From JAVZCJ01 sp964532175 (GTDB lineage: Archaea; Thermoproteota; Nitrososphaeria_A; Caldarchaeales; JAVZCJ01), in contig CAZHGP010000030.1 in assembly GCA_964532175.1 (NCBI GenBank), forward strand, positions 1-16,347: a DNA stretch of 16,347 bases, given 5' to 3'. Of this stretch, positions 6,362-14,056 are shown piece by piece. The position numbers and the translations under genes are program-made. Within the stretch, counting starts at the first letter, position 1. Each line of letters opens with the position of its first letter. The notes beneath the pieces were generated by a model. The model saw nothing but the letters and a program-made list of their open reading frames with translations, did not search any database and was not told the origin of the DNA.

Positions 6362-6886
6362 TTATTTAAACAAATTTTCATCCACATGTAGTGCTAGTAT
6401 TTCTCCAAAAAATACTGTATGATAATTTCCACTTGAATAATATTCTGAAATAATGCTTTTTTCGATTATTTTAGGATCAATAATAGTTTTATAAATTACT
6501 TTACATTCATAATTTATTGGACATTGAGCTATTATTGGAGATTTGACTTTTTTACTTGGTAATGGTGTTAAATTCTTTTCTTTAAATTTATCAATTTCTT
6601 TACCAGATACTGAGCCACAAAAATCAATTATATGTTCCATATCTCTTTTAGGAACATTCACAGTAAAATCTCCTGTTTCTTCAATTAATTTATGGGTATA
6701 TCTTGATGGCCTAACTAAAACTATAAAAATAGGCTTGTACCAAATAATTCCAATAGATCCCCATCCAATTGTCATAACATTAGGTTTTCCATTTGAGTCA
6801 ATAGAAACTAATAGCAATCCTAATTCATTAAGAGTTTTAATAGTCTCATCAGCATATTTTAAAAAATCATTTTCACTCTTCTTCAT
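6362..6886 (-). CDS. Flavin reductase-like FMN-binding protein
   Basis: 174 aa, the flavin reductase-like split-barrel fold. Landmarks: GKPNVMTIGWGS (33-44), PIFIVLVRPSRYTHKLI (52-68), GDFTVNVP (72-79) and CGSVSGKEIDKF (90-101); these form the FMN phosphate and isoalloxazine pocket in the family. Members are homodimers that bind FMN and act as NAD(P)H:flavin oxidoreductases, or as small redox flavoproteins in anaerobic archaea. The C-terminus ends with FFGEILALHVDENLF, the usual last strand. Length is typical. No clear ribosome site precedes the ATG. It stands with two unrelated minus-strand genes, so context does not identify a partner; the nitroreductase 3 kb away is the only other flavoprotein in the window. 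Confidence 0.85.
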   Translation of the reverse strand: MKKSENDFLKYADETIKTLNELGLLLVSIDSNGKPNVMTIGWGSIGIIWYKPIFIVLVRPSRYTHKLIEETGDFTVNVPKRDMEHIIDFCGSVSGKEIDKFKEKNLTPLPSKKVKSPIIAQCPINYECKVIYKTIIDPKIIEKSIISEYYSSGNYHTVFFGEILALHVDENLFK

Positions 6887-6958
6887 ATATAATACACTTT
6901 ATCATATGTTTTTTGATTTATTTAATGTTTAAATTTCTTTAATAATAACTATTATTTC

Positions 6959-8029
6959 TTATTTATTAATATTTTCATAAGCTTGTAAATACAATGCTGC
7001 ACTCCATAATTGATACATGCTTCCTAATGGTTTCCCATTTATTGGTGAATACCATTCATTGAATCCTTTTAATTTAGTGAATTTTATAAATTCTTTTTCT
7101 GCTTCTTCTTTTAATCCAATTTTTTTAAAAGCAATTATAACATAACCTTGAATAAATGGCCAAATTGTTGAATTTTGATAAGAATTAGGCTTTTGATTAC
7201 AAATTTCTTCTTTATATGGAGGCCATAAATTTCTATATCCAAATTTTGTTGAAGCTTTCTTAATCGATTTAATTATTTTTTCAAAATATTTTTCAGATGG
7301 AACATCATATATTAATGCTAATGCATGACCAAAAACATCTATGTGATTTTCATTTCCTATATAATCTATATAATGCCCTAATTTTTCTTTCCAAAAAATA
7401 TTATTAATATTCTCTTTAATTTTTTCAGATTTATTATTTTCTCCAATCAATTGATACATTTTAAAAAGGAGAATTTGATTACAAAAAACATACTTATTTT
7501 TATAATTTTCCATAGCATCTCTCCAATCAGGACCGATAATAAAATTAAATTTTTTATCAGATTTTTTCTTTAGAAAATCTAATGCTTTTAAAATTTTCCT
7601 TTCATAATTTTGTAAAATTTCTTTATCATTACATATATTTGAATATTCATATATTCCAATAATTGTTAAAATTGTAGAATCTGGAATGAAAGGATAAAAT
7701 AATTTTGGAGGGGTTGAAAAAATTGGAGTCCTAGGTCTTCTAATAAAATTAAAAATACTATAAAGAGAAGATGGAATATTAATATTAGTTATTTTAAAAG
7801 GGATTTCTCCTGATTTTTTCTGATTTTCTAAAAAAATTATTAAATTTTTTTTAATAAGATTTTTATAACCTAAATTTAAAAGTGTTTTCATACTATAAAT
7901 TAAATCTCTAATCCAATATTCTCCATAATATGAATCGTAACTAGCATAGAAACCATTTTTACCAATACATTTTTCTATAGTTTTCTTTGCTTCTTCCAAT
8001 TTATGTTCAATATTATATTCAAAATTCAT
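6959..8029 (-). CDS. (alpha/alpha)6-barrel glycoside hydrolase-like protein (debranching/GH15/GH63-like)
   Basis: 356 aa, a compact six-hairpin glycosidase-type barrel without signal peptide, so cytoplasmic. Diagnostic segments: GEYWIRDLIYSM (36-47), the arginine-aspartate pair that opens substrate sites in these barrels; IGPDWRDAM (165-173), where D168 or D171 may be the general acid; GFNEWYSPINGKPLGSMYQLWSAALYLQAY (322-351), the debranching-type ending in which E325 may be the base. These resemble the C-terminal domain of amylo-alpha-1,6-glucosidase/glycogen debranching enzymes and GH63/GH100-like proteins. A hydrolase of an alpha-glucoside or an osmolyte such as a glucosyl- or mannosylglycerate is likely, but family and substrate cannot be settled. 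No N-terminal accessory domain is present. The TATA-like ATTTAAAT about 28 nt before the ATG and no ribosome site suggest a leaderless transcript. Confidence 0.68.
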   Translation of the reverse strand: MNFEYNIEHKLEEAKKTIEKCIGKNGFYASYDSYYGEYWIRDLIYSMKTLLNLGYKNLIKKNLIIFLENQKKSGEIPFKITNINIPSSLYSIFNFIRRPRTPIFSTPPKLFYPFIPDSTILTIIGIYEYSNICNDKEILQNYERKILKALDFLKKKSDKKFNFIIGPDWRDAMENYKNKYVFCNQILLFKMYQLIGENNKSEKIKENINNIFWKEKLGHYIDYIGNENHIDVFGHALALIYDVPSEKYFEKIIKSIKKASTKFGYRNLWPPYKEEICNQKPNSYQNSTIWPFIQGYVIIAFKKIGLKEEAEKEFIKFTKLKGFNEWYSPINGKPLGSMYQLWSAALYLQAYENINK

Positions 8030-8052
8030 ATTATACTAAAATCTTTTTAATA

Positions 8053-8062
8053 CATTTAAATT
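8053..8062 (-). promoter_or_regulatory. TATA-like box of the glycosidase-like gene
   Basis: On the minus strand AATTTAAATG lies centred about 28 nt ahead of the ATG at 8029, within the 37-bp gap behind the wHTH gene. It gives the glycosidase-like gene its own promoter rather than read-through only. Confidence 0.4.
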
Positions 8063-8066
8063 TTTT

Positions 8067-9032
8067 CTATTTTAATATTATATAATTTTTATTTTCTTTT
8101 CTTATAATTTTTATTTTTCCCATTCTTTCTAATCTTTTTAAATGTCTCCAAACAGTTGTTTTTGGTAAATTAAGAATTTCTATCAATTCACTTTGATAAA
8201 TCCCATCTCTTTTCTTCAAAACATTTATTATTGCTTCCTCTTCTTCAGTTAAATATTCACGCATAGTTTCTCTTCTCCTTTTTAATAGAAAGATTATTAC
8301 AATTATTGCAATTATTATTAATAGGATTATTATATAAAATATATTTAAACCAAATATAGTTTCAATTTTTGCTATAGTTTCTCTAATAGTTTCAATAAAT
8401 GTACGTGTGATTAAAGAAGTTATAACAGTAGTTTTGTTCGATATTGTTTGAGTAATAAATCGAGTTTCTGTTTTTAAATAAGTTTTTAAAGTTTCACTAG
8501 ATTTTGTTTGAGTAACAGTTTTTGATATTGGAGGTTCAATAATATAATAGAAAGATATTTTTTTAGAAGTGAATGAAAGAGAAATTTTATTATTTTCCAT
8601 TCTTATTCTCGAAGGTGTTCCTTCAAATCCTAATATAGTAGAATAGCTCGGAAGAATTATATTTGTTTCATTTGCATCTGTTAATAAATTGAATACCCAT
8701 ATTCCTTCAGTATTTTTTGAAGTAAAGCTTTGAGTATAATATATTATTTTTATTCCTATTAAATTTTCAGAATAAATAGTTATTTTTCCATCATTTAATT
8801 TATAATCTAATGGTTCTTCAGAAAAATCTAAAACAAGTAAAAATTCTGCATCTTTAGCAATAGATACATTAATGAAATCCGAATTTATATTAGTAATTAT
8901 ATGGGTTACTTCACTCCAACCATCTTCATATACTTCTATATTTAATACACTATAAATATTTGAAGAAGATAATTTTACTGGTATAGATATTGTAAGCACT
9001 AAGAGAGCAAGTATGAGAAATCTATTTAACAT
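8067..9032 (-). CDS. Membrane-anchored winged-helix regulator with extracytoplasmic domain
   Basis: 321 aa in four parts. Residues 1-24 are a signal peptide or signal anchor. Residues about 25-168 are a beta-rich domain expected outside the membrane (repeated short strands, several N-x-T/S sequons such as NVS and NET). Residues about 171-225 are a Thr/Ser-rich low-complexity stalk. Residues 229-250 are a strongly hydrophobic membrane helix followed by the positive stop KRRR (251-254), placing the C-terminus inside. Residues 262-320 are a winged helix: LTEEEEAIINVLKKRDG, YQSELIEILNLPKTTVWRHLKRLERMGKI, then a wing, like archaeal MarR/Lrp-related membrane regulators. So an external signal could act directly on DNA binding without a kinase. 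Upstream 150 bp hold three 10-bp iterons (9121-9150). Topology and wHTH are well supported; the ligand and targets are unknown. Confidence 0.85.
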   Translation of the reverse strand: MLNRFLILALLVLTISIPVKLSSSNIYSVLNIEVYEDGWSEVTHIITNINSDFINVSIAKDAEFLLVLDFSEEPLDYKLNDGKITIYSENLIGIKIIYYTQSFTSKNTEGIWVFNLLTDANETNIILPSYSTILGFEGTPSRIRMENNKISLSFTSKKISFYYIIEPPISKTVTQTKSSETLKTYLKTETRFITQTISNKTTVITSLITRTFIETIRETIAKIETIFGLNIFYIIILLIIIAIIVIIFLLKRRRETMREYLTEEEEAIINVLKKRDGIYQSELIEILNLPKTTVWRHLKRLERMGKIKIIRKENKNYIILK

Positions 9033-9120
9033 TTAATTTTTTCACTTCTCTTAAAAATTTAAGAAGATATAGCAAAATAAATATGTTTATTTTTTGTATT
9101 ATCTTTTTCTAAAAAAATAA

Positions 9121-9150
9121 TTGTTCAAAATAGTTTAAAATTGTTTAAAG
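9121..9150. repeat. Three 10-bp tandem iterons upstream of the membrane wHTH gene
   Basis: Units TTGTTCAAAA, TAGTTTAAAA and TTGTTTAAAG are exact 10-bp neighbours, one helical turn each, about 90-118 nt before the wHTH start codon. Read on the minus strand, 9127-9148 agrees with 16056-16077 at 21 of 22 positions, and with the same orientation to the downstream gene. A regulator binding on one DNA face would fit. Confidence 0.55.
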
Positions 9151-9182
9151 TATTTTATTTAAAAAAAATAAAATAATAATTT

Positions 9183-10157
9183 TTAATCTTCTTCAATTTC
9201 AGTTTCAGTTTCATTTAATTCTTTTTGAATATCTTTAAATTTCCCCCATGATTCTTTTACTTTTTGCATCCCTTCTATACCATTTTCAAATTTCCTTTCT
9301 AAAAGATCTGATAATTTTTGCTTTAATTGTTCTAAATGATTAATCACTCCTTGGAGCCTTTCATCAATTTTTGTTTTATTAGCTATTCTTGGAGGAATCT
9401 TGCCTTTTAATTTATTAATATGCTTTTCTGCACGTTCTATTTCTTTCTCTATTCTCTTTATCATTCCTAAAGTTTCATTTCTAATTTTATGCATAAGTTT
9501 TTCATAAGCACGCTTCTTTACTGTAGACATTGCTTTTCCTATAAGATTCCTTGACTCAGCCATTTTATGTGCAGCTCCTGTGATATTCCCTTCTTTTGCA
9601 AGAGATTCTGCTTCATCTAAGAGAGCTTTTGCTTCTTCTAATATAATTATTGCATTCTCAATTGAGAAACCTTTCTCCTTAAGTTTATCAAGTAATCCCT
9701 CTAATCTTTCAATCATACTTCTATGTCTTTCTATTGCAATAAGAAGGCCTTTAGCAGCTTGTTCTTCAACTCTTTCTCTAATTCTTTCTCTAAATCTTAA
9801 ATGTTTTCTAACAACATTTCCTAAACTATTTATAGCTTGTTTAGCTAATTCTATTGCTTGTGTATAATTTCCTAAACTTATTTTTTCTTTTGCTTGTTCT
9901 ATTAAAGCATCTCCTTCAATTATTGCATTATTTATTTCTTCAATAACTTCTTCAGGTAAACTTTGATTCTCTAAAATTTCTAAAGCTCTTTTTCTAATAT
10001 CTTCATACATTAAAATTAATTTTTCTGCTAATTCTTTTTCTTTATTAGATTCATCTTCCTCCTTAACATTCTCAGCATTAACTATTACTATTTGTAAAGT
10101 AGACCCTATGATCAATGCAAAAATTATGCTTAATATAATGAATGTTTTTAAATTCAT
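9183..10157 (-). CDS. Exported coiled-coil protein (signal peptide plus long helices)
   Basis: 324 aa from ATG 10157 (TTG 10163 is an alternative; AGTGA lies 7 nt before the ATG and only 1-2 nt before the TTG). A hydrophobic N-terminus (about 5-25, ending VIVNA) is a signal peptide or anchor with possible cleavage after Ala. The rest is nearly all charged amphipathic helix: three blocks with A/L-rich heptads (EEINNAIIEGDALIEQAKEK; ENAIIILEEAKALLDEAESLAK; MIKRIEKEIERAEKHINKLK), each separated by a Gly-Asn-Tyr/Ile turn such as LGNYTQAIELA and KEGNITGAAHKMA, resembling helical-hairpin repeats. It is rich in Glu and Lys and ends in an acidic tail. I recognise no enzyme motif; a cell-envelope scaffold or adaptor is an inference. 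It is 150 bp upstream of the membrane wHTH gene on the same strand, so co-transcription is possible. Hand-counted G+C of 9721-9780 is 37%, higher than many neighbours. Confidence 0.75.
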   Translation of the reverse strand: MNLKTFIILSIIFALIIGSTLQIVIVNAENVKEEDESNKEKELAEKLILMYEDIRKRALEILENQSLPEEVIEEINNAIIEGDALIEQAKEKISLGNYTQAIELAKQAINSLGNVVRKHLRFRERIRERVEEQAAKGLLIAIERHRSMIERLEGLLDKLKEKGFSIENAIIILEEAKALLDEAESLAKEGNITGAAHKMAESRNLIGKAMSTVKKRAYEKLMHKIRNETLGMIKRIEKEIERAEKHINKLKGKIPPRIANKTKIDERLQGVINHLEQLKQKLSDLLERKFENGIEGMQKVKESWGKFKDIQKELNETETEIEED

Positions 10158-10213
10158 CTCCAAATCACTGGATATATGATGTTTAAAGTTAATAATAAGG
10201 GATAAAATGAAAT

Positions 10214-10246
10214 GATTTTGAAACGATTTTGAAACAATTTATGAAC
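10214..10246. repeat. Two exact and one diverged 11-bp tandem repeat in a divergent promoter
   Basis: GATTTTGAAAC occurs twice head to tail (10214-10224 and 10225-10235), followed by the weaker AATTTATGAAC (7 of 11 matches). The array lies between the minus-strand exported coiled-coil gene (57 bp from its ATG) and the plus-strand Nramp gene (92 bp from its ATG), beyond a TATA-like TTTAAA near 10184-10192 for the minus gene. Units resemble those at 9121-9150 (TTGTTT-CAAAAT versus TTGTT-CAAAAT on opposite strands). Probably regulator sites. Confidence 0.55.
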
Positions 10247-10337
10247 TTTTTAAAACTTATTTTTACATTTCTACATATTTTTATAAATTTTCCAAAAAAC
10301 TTAAATATGAGAAAGAATAAATAATAAATGAGGAAGA

Positions 10338-11792
10338 ATGTCAGAAAAAAAGGAAGAAGTAGTTCATTTAGGTAAAATAGAACCATTAAAACGTGCTGAT
10401 TTTCCAATACTTCCTGGAATACTCGCAATGATGGGACCTGGTATAATATGGGCATCAATGGCTCAAGGTAGTGGAGAATTAATTTGGTGGCCTTATTTAG
10501 CTGCAAAATATGGAGAAGCATTCGTATGGTGGCTTTGGCCTGCATGTCTTTTGCAATATTGGGTCAATCTTGAATTGATTAGATATACTACCTTAACAGG
10601 TGAAGCTACATTTACAGGATTTACAAGGTTCAATAAAATATATTCATTTTTCATGTGGATTATGTTACTTATCACTTTTGCATGGTTTGGAGGTTATGCA
10701 TCTGGTGGTGGAACTGCTTTAGCCGCTCTTACAAATTTCCCACCTGGATGGGACGTAAAAAGTCAAACGCTTTTTTGGGCTTATTTAACTGTTGCTATAT
10801 TCTTCTTAGGTTTAACATTATTCCCAATTATATATAAAGGCGTAGAAAAATTCATGACCGTGATTACGATAATATGTGTTGTTGGTTTAGCTCTTGCTAT
10901 TGTTCATCCTTCTGTCACTCCTTATTGGCCTAGATTCCTTAGTGCAGCATTCAAAGTTCAAGGATTTCCATCAAATTGGGATCCAAAAGATACATCTACA
11001 TTTTTAACATGTATTTGTTTTGCAGGAATGGGTGGCTTCTTTAATGTTATGTATAGCTATTGGATTAGAGATAAACATGTTGGAATGGCTTCATATATAG
11101 GAAGAGTTACAAGTCCAATCACAGGTAAACCAGAAACTATTCCTGCTACAGGAGTTGCACCTTATGATACTCCAGAAAATCATAAAAGATATAAACAATG
11201 GTTAAAATATTTATATGTGGATAATTCTATAGCAGTTTTTGTTAACATGCTTACAGTTACTTGGACGATGTTTTTAGGCTTTTCTATTTTACATCCAAGA
11301 GGATTAGTACCTTCAGGATGGGAACTTGTAAAACATCAAGGAGAATGGTTTGGTGCTCTATGGGGTTATTGGGGAAGAGCACTTATGTGGATTATTGCTG
11401 CTGCTTTTATAGCAGACACTTGGCTTGGGTCATGTGATGCTATAGCAAGAATGCATGCAGATTATTTATATTCAAACTTTAAGAGACTTAGAGTAAAATC
11501 ATTTAGATGGTGGTACTATTTCTGGGTAATAATTTTAACGATTGTGACATGTACAACTATGCTTCTCGCTGCACCAGGTCCATTATTACTTGCTGGTGGT
11601 GTGCTAAACTTTATATCAATGACTCTTTATTGTCCAGTTTTACTCTATATGAATTATTATAAAATACCAAAAACTATAGCTAAATGGACAAGACCACATG
11701 TATTTTGGTTAATAGTTGGTATAATTGTAACTACAGTTTATGCAATTCTTAGTATTTGGTACTTAGGTGTGACATTCGGATTAATTAAATAA
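10338..11792 (+). CDS. Divergent Nramp-family membrane transporter
   Basis: 484 aa, about 11 hydrophobic helices in LeuT-like Nramp order. The TM1 motif is GPGIIWASMAQGSGELIWWP (33-52), the Gly-Pro-Gly and GSGEL of Nramp-like proteins; canonical metal transporters have Asp-Pro-Gly-Asn here. The TM6 region is FAGMGGFFNVMYSYWIRDKHVGM (228-250), in place of the canonical Met-Pro-His metal site. Both metal-binding positions therefore differ, so substrate may not be Mn or Fe. A soluble insertion follows (about 254-290, ending HKRYKQWLKYLY). Aromatic content is high (many Trp). The ATG follows a GAGGA ribosome site with 3-nt spacing, and TTAAATAT (10300-10307) could be the TATA box. Family is likely on layout and the TM1/TM6 pattern; substrate unknown. 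Confidence 0.78.
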   Translation: MSEKKEEVVHLGKIEPLKRADFPILPGILAMMGPGIIWASMAQGSGELIWWPYLAAKYGEAFVWWLWPACLLQYWVNLELIRYTTLTGEATFTGFTRFNKIYSFFMWIMLLITFAWFGGYASGGGTALAALTNFPPGWDVKSQTLFWAYLTVAIFFLGLTLFPIIYKGVEKFMTVITIICVVGLALAIVHPSVTPYWPRFLSAAFKVQGFPSNWDPKDTSTFLTCICFAGMGGFFNVMYSYWIRDKHVGMASYIGRVTSPITGKPETIPATGVAPYDTPENHKRYKQWLKYLYVDNSIAVFVNMLTVTWTMFLGFSILHPRGLVPSGWELVKHQGEWFGALWGYWGRALMWIIAAAFIADTWLGSCDAIARMHADYLYSNFKRLRVKSFRWWYYFWVIILTIVTCTTMLLAAPGPLLLAGGVLNFISMTLYCPVLLYMNYYKIPKTIAKWTRPHVFWLIVGIIVTTVYAILSIWYLGVTFGLIK

Positions 11793-11796
11793 TAAC

Positions 11797-11811
11797 CTCC
11801 TTTCTTTTTTT
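11797..11811 (+). terminator. T-rich terminator after the Nramp-family gene
   Basis: CTCCTTTCTTTTTTT-type pyrimidine run begins 4 nt after the stop codon, the expected form of an archaeal T-tract terminator. No hairpin is needed or evident. Confidence 0.5.
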
Positions 11812-11931
11812 ATATTCATATATTTTTATCTTATCATATGAGAAATATTAAGTGTAATATAAAAAATTTTATGAATATTGAAAGAGTTAGTATTTTAATA
11901 ATATGGAATTATAATACTTTATTTTTTAAGC

Positions 11932-12264
11932 TTATGTTTTCTTTGTTTCAGATTTTGATAAAAGCCATAATATAATTATGCTAAATATTGTTGCTATTGG
12001 TATTGCAAATAACCCTATTATTGCAAGTATCTTCATTGCTTTATATTTTTCTTTTAAAAAACCCCAGCCTGTAGCAAAATATAGAACTCCTAGAATAAGA
12101 TACATGACTGTAGCGATATCACCAATTAAAGATCCAAGAAATGATGAAATAACACTAGTAAAAGTATACATAGAAAATATCATTGTAATGCCTTCGATAA
12201 AGAATAAAATATGTAAAAGTGGTACGCCTCCAACTTTTGTATTAAGTTTACTCATACAATTCAT
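11932..12264 (-). CDS. Small three-helix membrane protein, unrecognised
   Basis: 110 aa with three hydrophobic helices at about 16-45, 50-71 and 78-102, and short charged ends. The second loop ATGWGFLKEKYKAMK has the Gly-Trp-Gly then Lys-rich pattern seen in small archaeal membrane proteins of unknown function. No catalytic motif. ATG 12264 has no spaced ribosome site; a second ATG at 12255 is preceded by GGATGA with 5-nt spacing, so the shorter 107-aa form is a reasonable alternative. An AT-rich stretch at 12290-12303 fits a TATA box. It converges with the Nramp gene across 139 bp and lies downstream of ilvD on the same strand, which may mean co-transcription. Confidence 0.6.
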   Translation of the reverse strand: MNCMSKLNTKVGGVPLLHILFFIEGITMIFSMYTFTSVISSFLGSLIGDIATVMYLILGVLYFATGWGFLKEKYKAMKILAIIGLFAIPIATIFSIIILWLLSKSETKKT

Positions 12265-12327
12265 CCCACATTTAATTATTTATTGGATTTTATATTTATA
12301 AATATTTCTTATCTTATAGTTTATATT

Positions 12328-14013
12328 TTACATAGACATTAAAGCTCCTTTTGAAGCTGATGAAGCTAATTTACTATATTTGGCTAATGAACCATAATTA
12401 TATTTAGGTTTTGGTGGCTCCCATTTTTTAAGTCTTCTTTCAATTTCTTCTTTACTTATTTTTAATTCAAGTCTTTTTGATGTAGCATCTATTAGGATCG
12501 TATCACCATTTTCTACAATCGCTATAGGTCCTCCAATAGCTGCTTCTGGAGATATATGTCCAACCATTAAGCCTCGAGTAGCACCTGAAAAACGTCCATC
12601 AGTTATAAGTGCTACATATTCTCCTAAACCTCTACCAACTATAGCAGCTGTTACTGATAACATTTCTCTCATTCCTGGACCTCCTCTTGGCCCTTCATAT
12701 CTTATTACTACTACATCCTCTTTTTCTATTTCTCCTTTAATTATAGCTTCATAAGCATCTTCTTCACAATCAAATACTTTTGCAGGACCTTCATGTATTA
12801 ATTTTTTAACACCAGCAATTTTTACTATTGCCCCTTCAGGTGCTAAGTTACCTTTAAGTATTACAAGCGCACCAGTTTTTCTAATAGGATTGTTTATATC
12901 CTTTACTATTTCTTGTTTTTCAATAAATGGAAATGAATATTCTTTTAAATTTTCTTTAAGAGTTTTTCCAGTTACCGTTATTACATCTCCATGCAATAAA
13001 CCTGCTTCTAGTAATTTCTTCATTAAAAATGGAGTTCCCCCAATTTTATCAAATTGCCATATTGGAAATCTTCCACCAGGTAATAAATCTGCTATATGTG
13101 GAGTTCTTGAACTTATTCTATCAAAATCATCAATTGTAAGTTTAACATTTGCTTCATGAGCAATTGCTAATAAATGGAGTACAGTATTTGTTGATCCTCC
13201 CATAGCTAAATCAACAGTTATTGCGTTTTCAAAAGATTCAAAAGTTAAAATGTCTCTTGGTTTTATATCATTCTCAAGAACTTTCAATATAGATTTTCCA
13301 GTTTCCTTAGCAATTATTTTTCTTCTTGAATCAACAGCAGGTATAGTTGAACTACCAGGTAAAGATAAACCTAATGCTTCTATCAATATTGCCATTGTGT
13401 TTGCTGTATATAATCCTGCACATGATCCTACTCCTGGACATGCAAAATCTTCTATATTCTTTAATTCTTCTAATGATATTTTTCCTGCTGAATATGCCCC
13501 TATAGCTTCATAAACATCGCCATATGCAAGCATTCTTTCTCCTAATTTTCCTGTTAGCATAGGACCACCATTAATAAAAATAGATGGTATGTTAAGCCTA
13601 GCAGCTGCCATTATCATTCCTGGCTCAATCTTATCACAACTAGATATAAGAACTAAAGCATCAAAACAATGAGCTAAAGCCATTAATTCTATGGAATCGG
13701 CTATGATGTCTCTACTTATTAAAGAAGCTTTCATTCCTTCGTGTCCCATTGCTATACCATCGCATATACCAATAGTATTAAATTCAATTGGCACACCACC
13801 AGCTGAAATAATACCATCCTTAACATATTTGCTAATTTCATTAAGATGTAAATGACCTGGAATAATTTCATTCCAAGAATTAGCAATTCCTATAAATGGT
13901 TTTGCTAAATCTTCATTTGTATATCCCATAGCTTTAAAAAGAGATCTATGAGGGGCTCTTTCTATACCTTCAGTAATAATACGACTTCTATGTTTTAATT
14001 TACCTAAATTCAT
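12328..14013 (-). CDS. ilvD: IlvD/Edd family dehydratase, probably dihydroxy-acid dehydratase
   Basis: 561 aa, full length. Dihydroxy-acid dehydratase (EC 4.2.1.9) makes the 2-keto acids for valine, isoleucine and leucine. Landmarks: NSWNEIIPGHLHL (45-57), ICDGIAMGHEGM (83-94), SSCDKIEPGMIMAAARLNIPSIF (124-147), CPGVGSCAGLYTANTM (192-207), LPGSSTIPAVDSRR, RYEGPRGGPGMREM and DGRFSGATRGLMVGH. Cys84, Cys126 and Cys198 are the candidate iron-sulfur ligands; Lys128 in CDK is the position carbamylated in relatives. No ilvB/N/C neighbour is present, and the two genes upstream encode a 2-hydroxyacid dehydrogenase and a sugar epimerase, so a sugar-acid dehydratase of the same superfamily remains possible. 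TTTAAATTTT centred 26-27 nt before the ATG and no ribosome site predict a leaderless mRNA. Confidence 0.88.
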   Translation of the reverse strand: MNLGKLKHRSRIITEGIERAPHRSLFKAMGYTNEDLAKPFIGIANSWNEIIPGHLHLNEISKYVKDGIISAGGVPIEFNTIGICDGIAMGHEGMKASLISRDIIADSIELMALAHCFDALVLISSCDKIEPGMIMAAARLNIPSIFINGGPMLTGKLGERMLAYGDVYEAIGAYSAGKISLEELKNIEDFACPGVGSCAGLYTANTMAILIEALGLSLPGSSTIPAVDSRRKIIAKETGKSILKVLENDIKPRDILTFESFENAITVDLAMGGSTNTVLHLLAIAHEANVKLTIDDFDRISSRTPHIADLLPGGRFPIWQFDKIGGTPFLMKKLLEAGLLHGDVITVTGKTLKENLKEYSFPFIEKQEIVKDINNPIRKTGALVILKGNLAPEGAIVKIAGVKKLIHEGPAKVFDCEEDAYEAIIKGEIEKEDVVVIRYEGPRGGPGMREMLSVTAAIVGRGLGEYVALITDGRFSGATRGLMVGHISPEAAIGGPIAIVENGDTILIDATSKRLELKISKEEIERRLKKWEPPKPKYNYGSLAKYSKLASSASKGALMSM

Positions 14014-14034
14014 ATTTAATTATTGATAATCCAG

Positions 14035-14044
14035 AAAATTTAAA
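14035..14044 (-). promoter_or_regulatory. TATA box of the ilvD gene (leaderless)
   Basis: On the minus strand TTTAAATTTT is centred 26-27 nt before the ATG at 14013, exactly the distance expected for initiation at the start codon. It lies in the 43-bp gap after the dehydrogenase gene. Confidence 0.5.
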
Positions 14045-14056
14045 CTTTACTATTTT

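Noticed and set aside
9121..9150. CRISPR-like repeats (also at 10214-10246 and 16051-16080)
   Set aside because: The units are only 10-11 bp, contiguous and without spacers, and there are no cas genes; promoter iterons explain them better.
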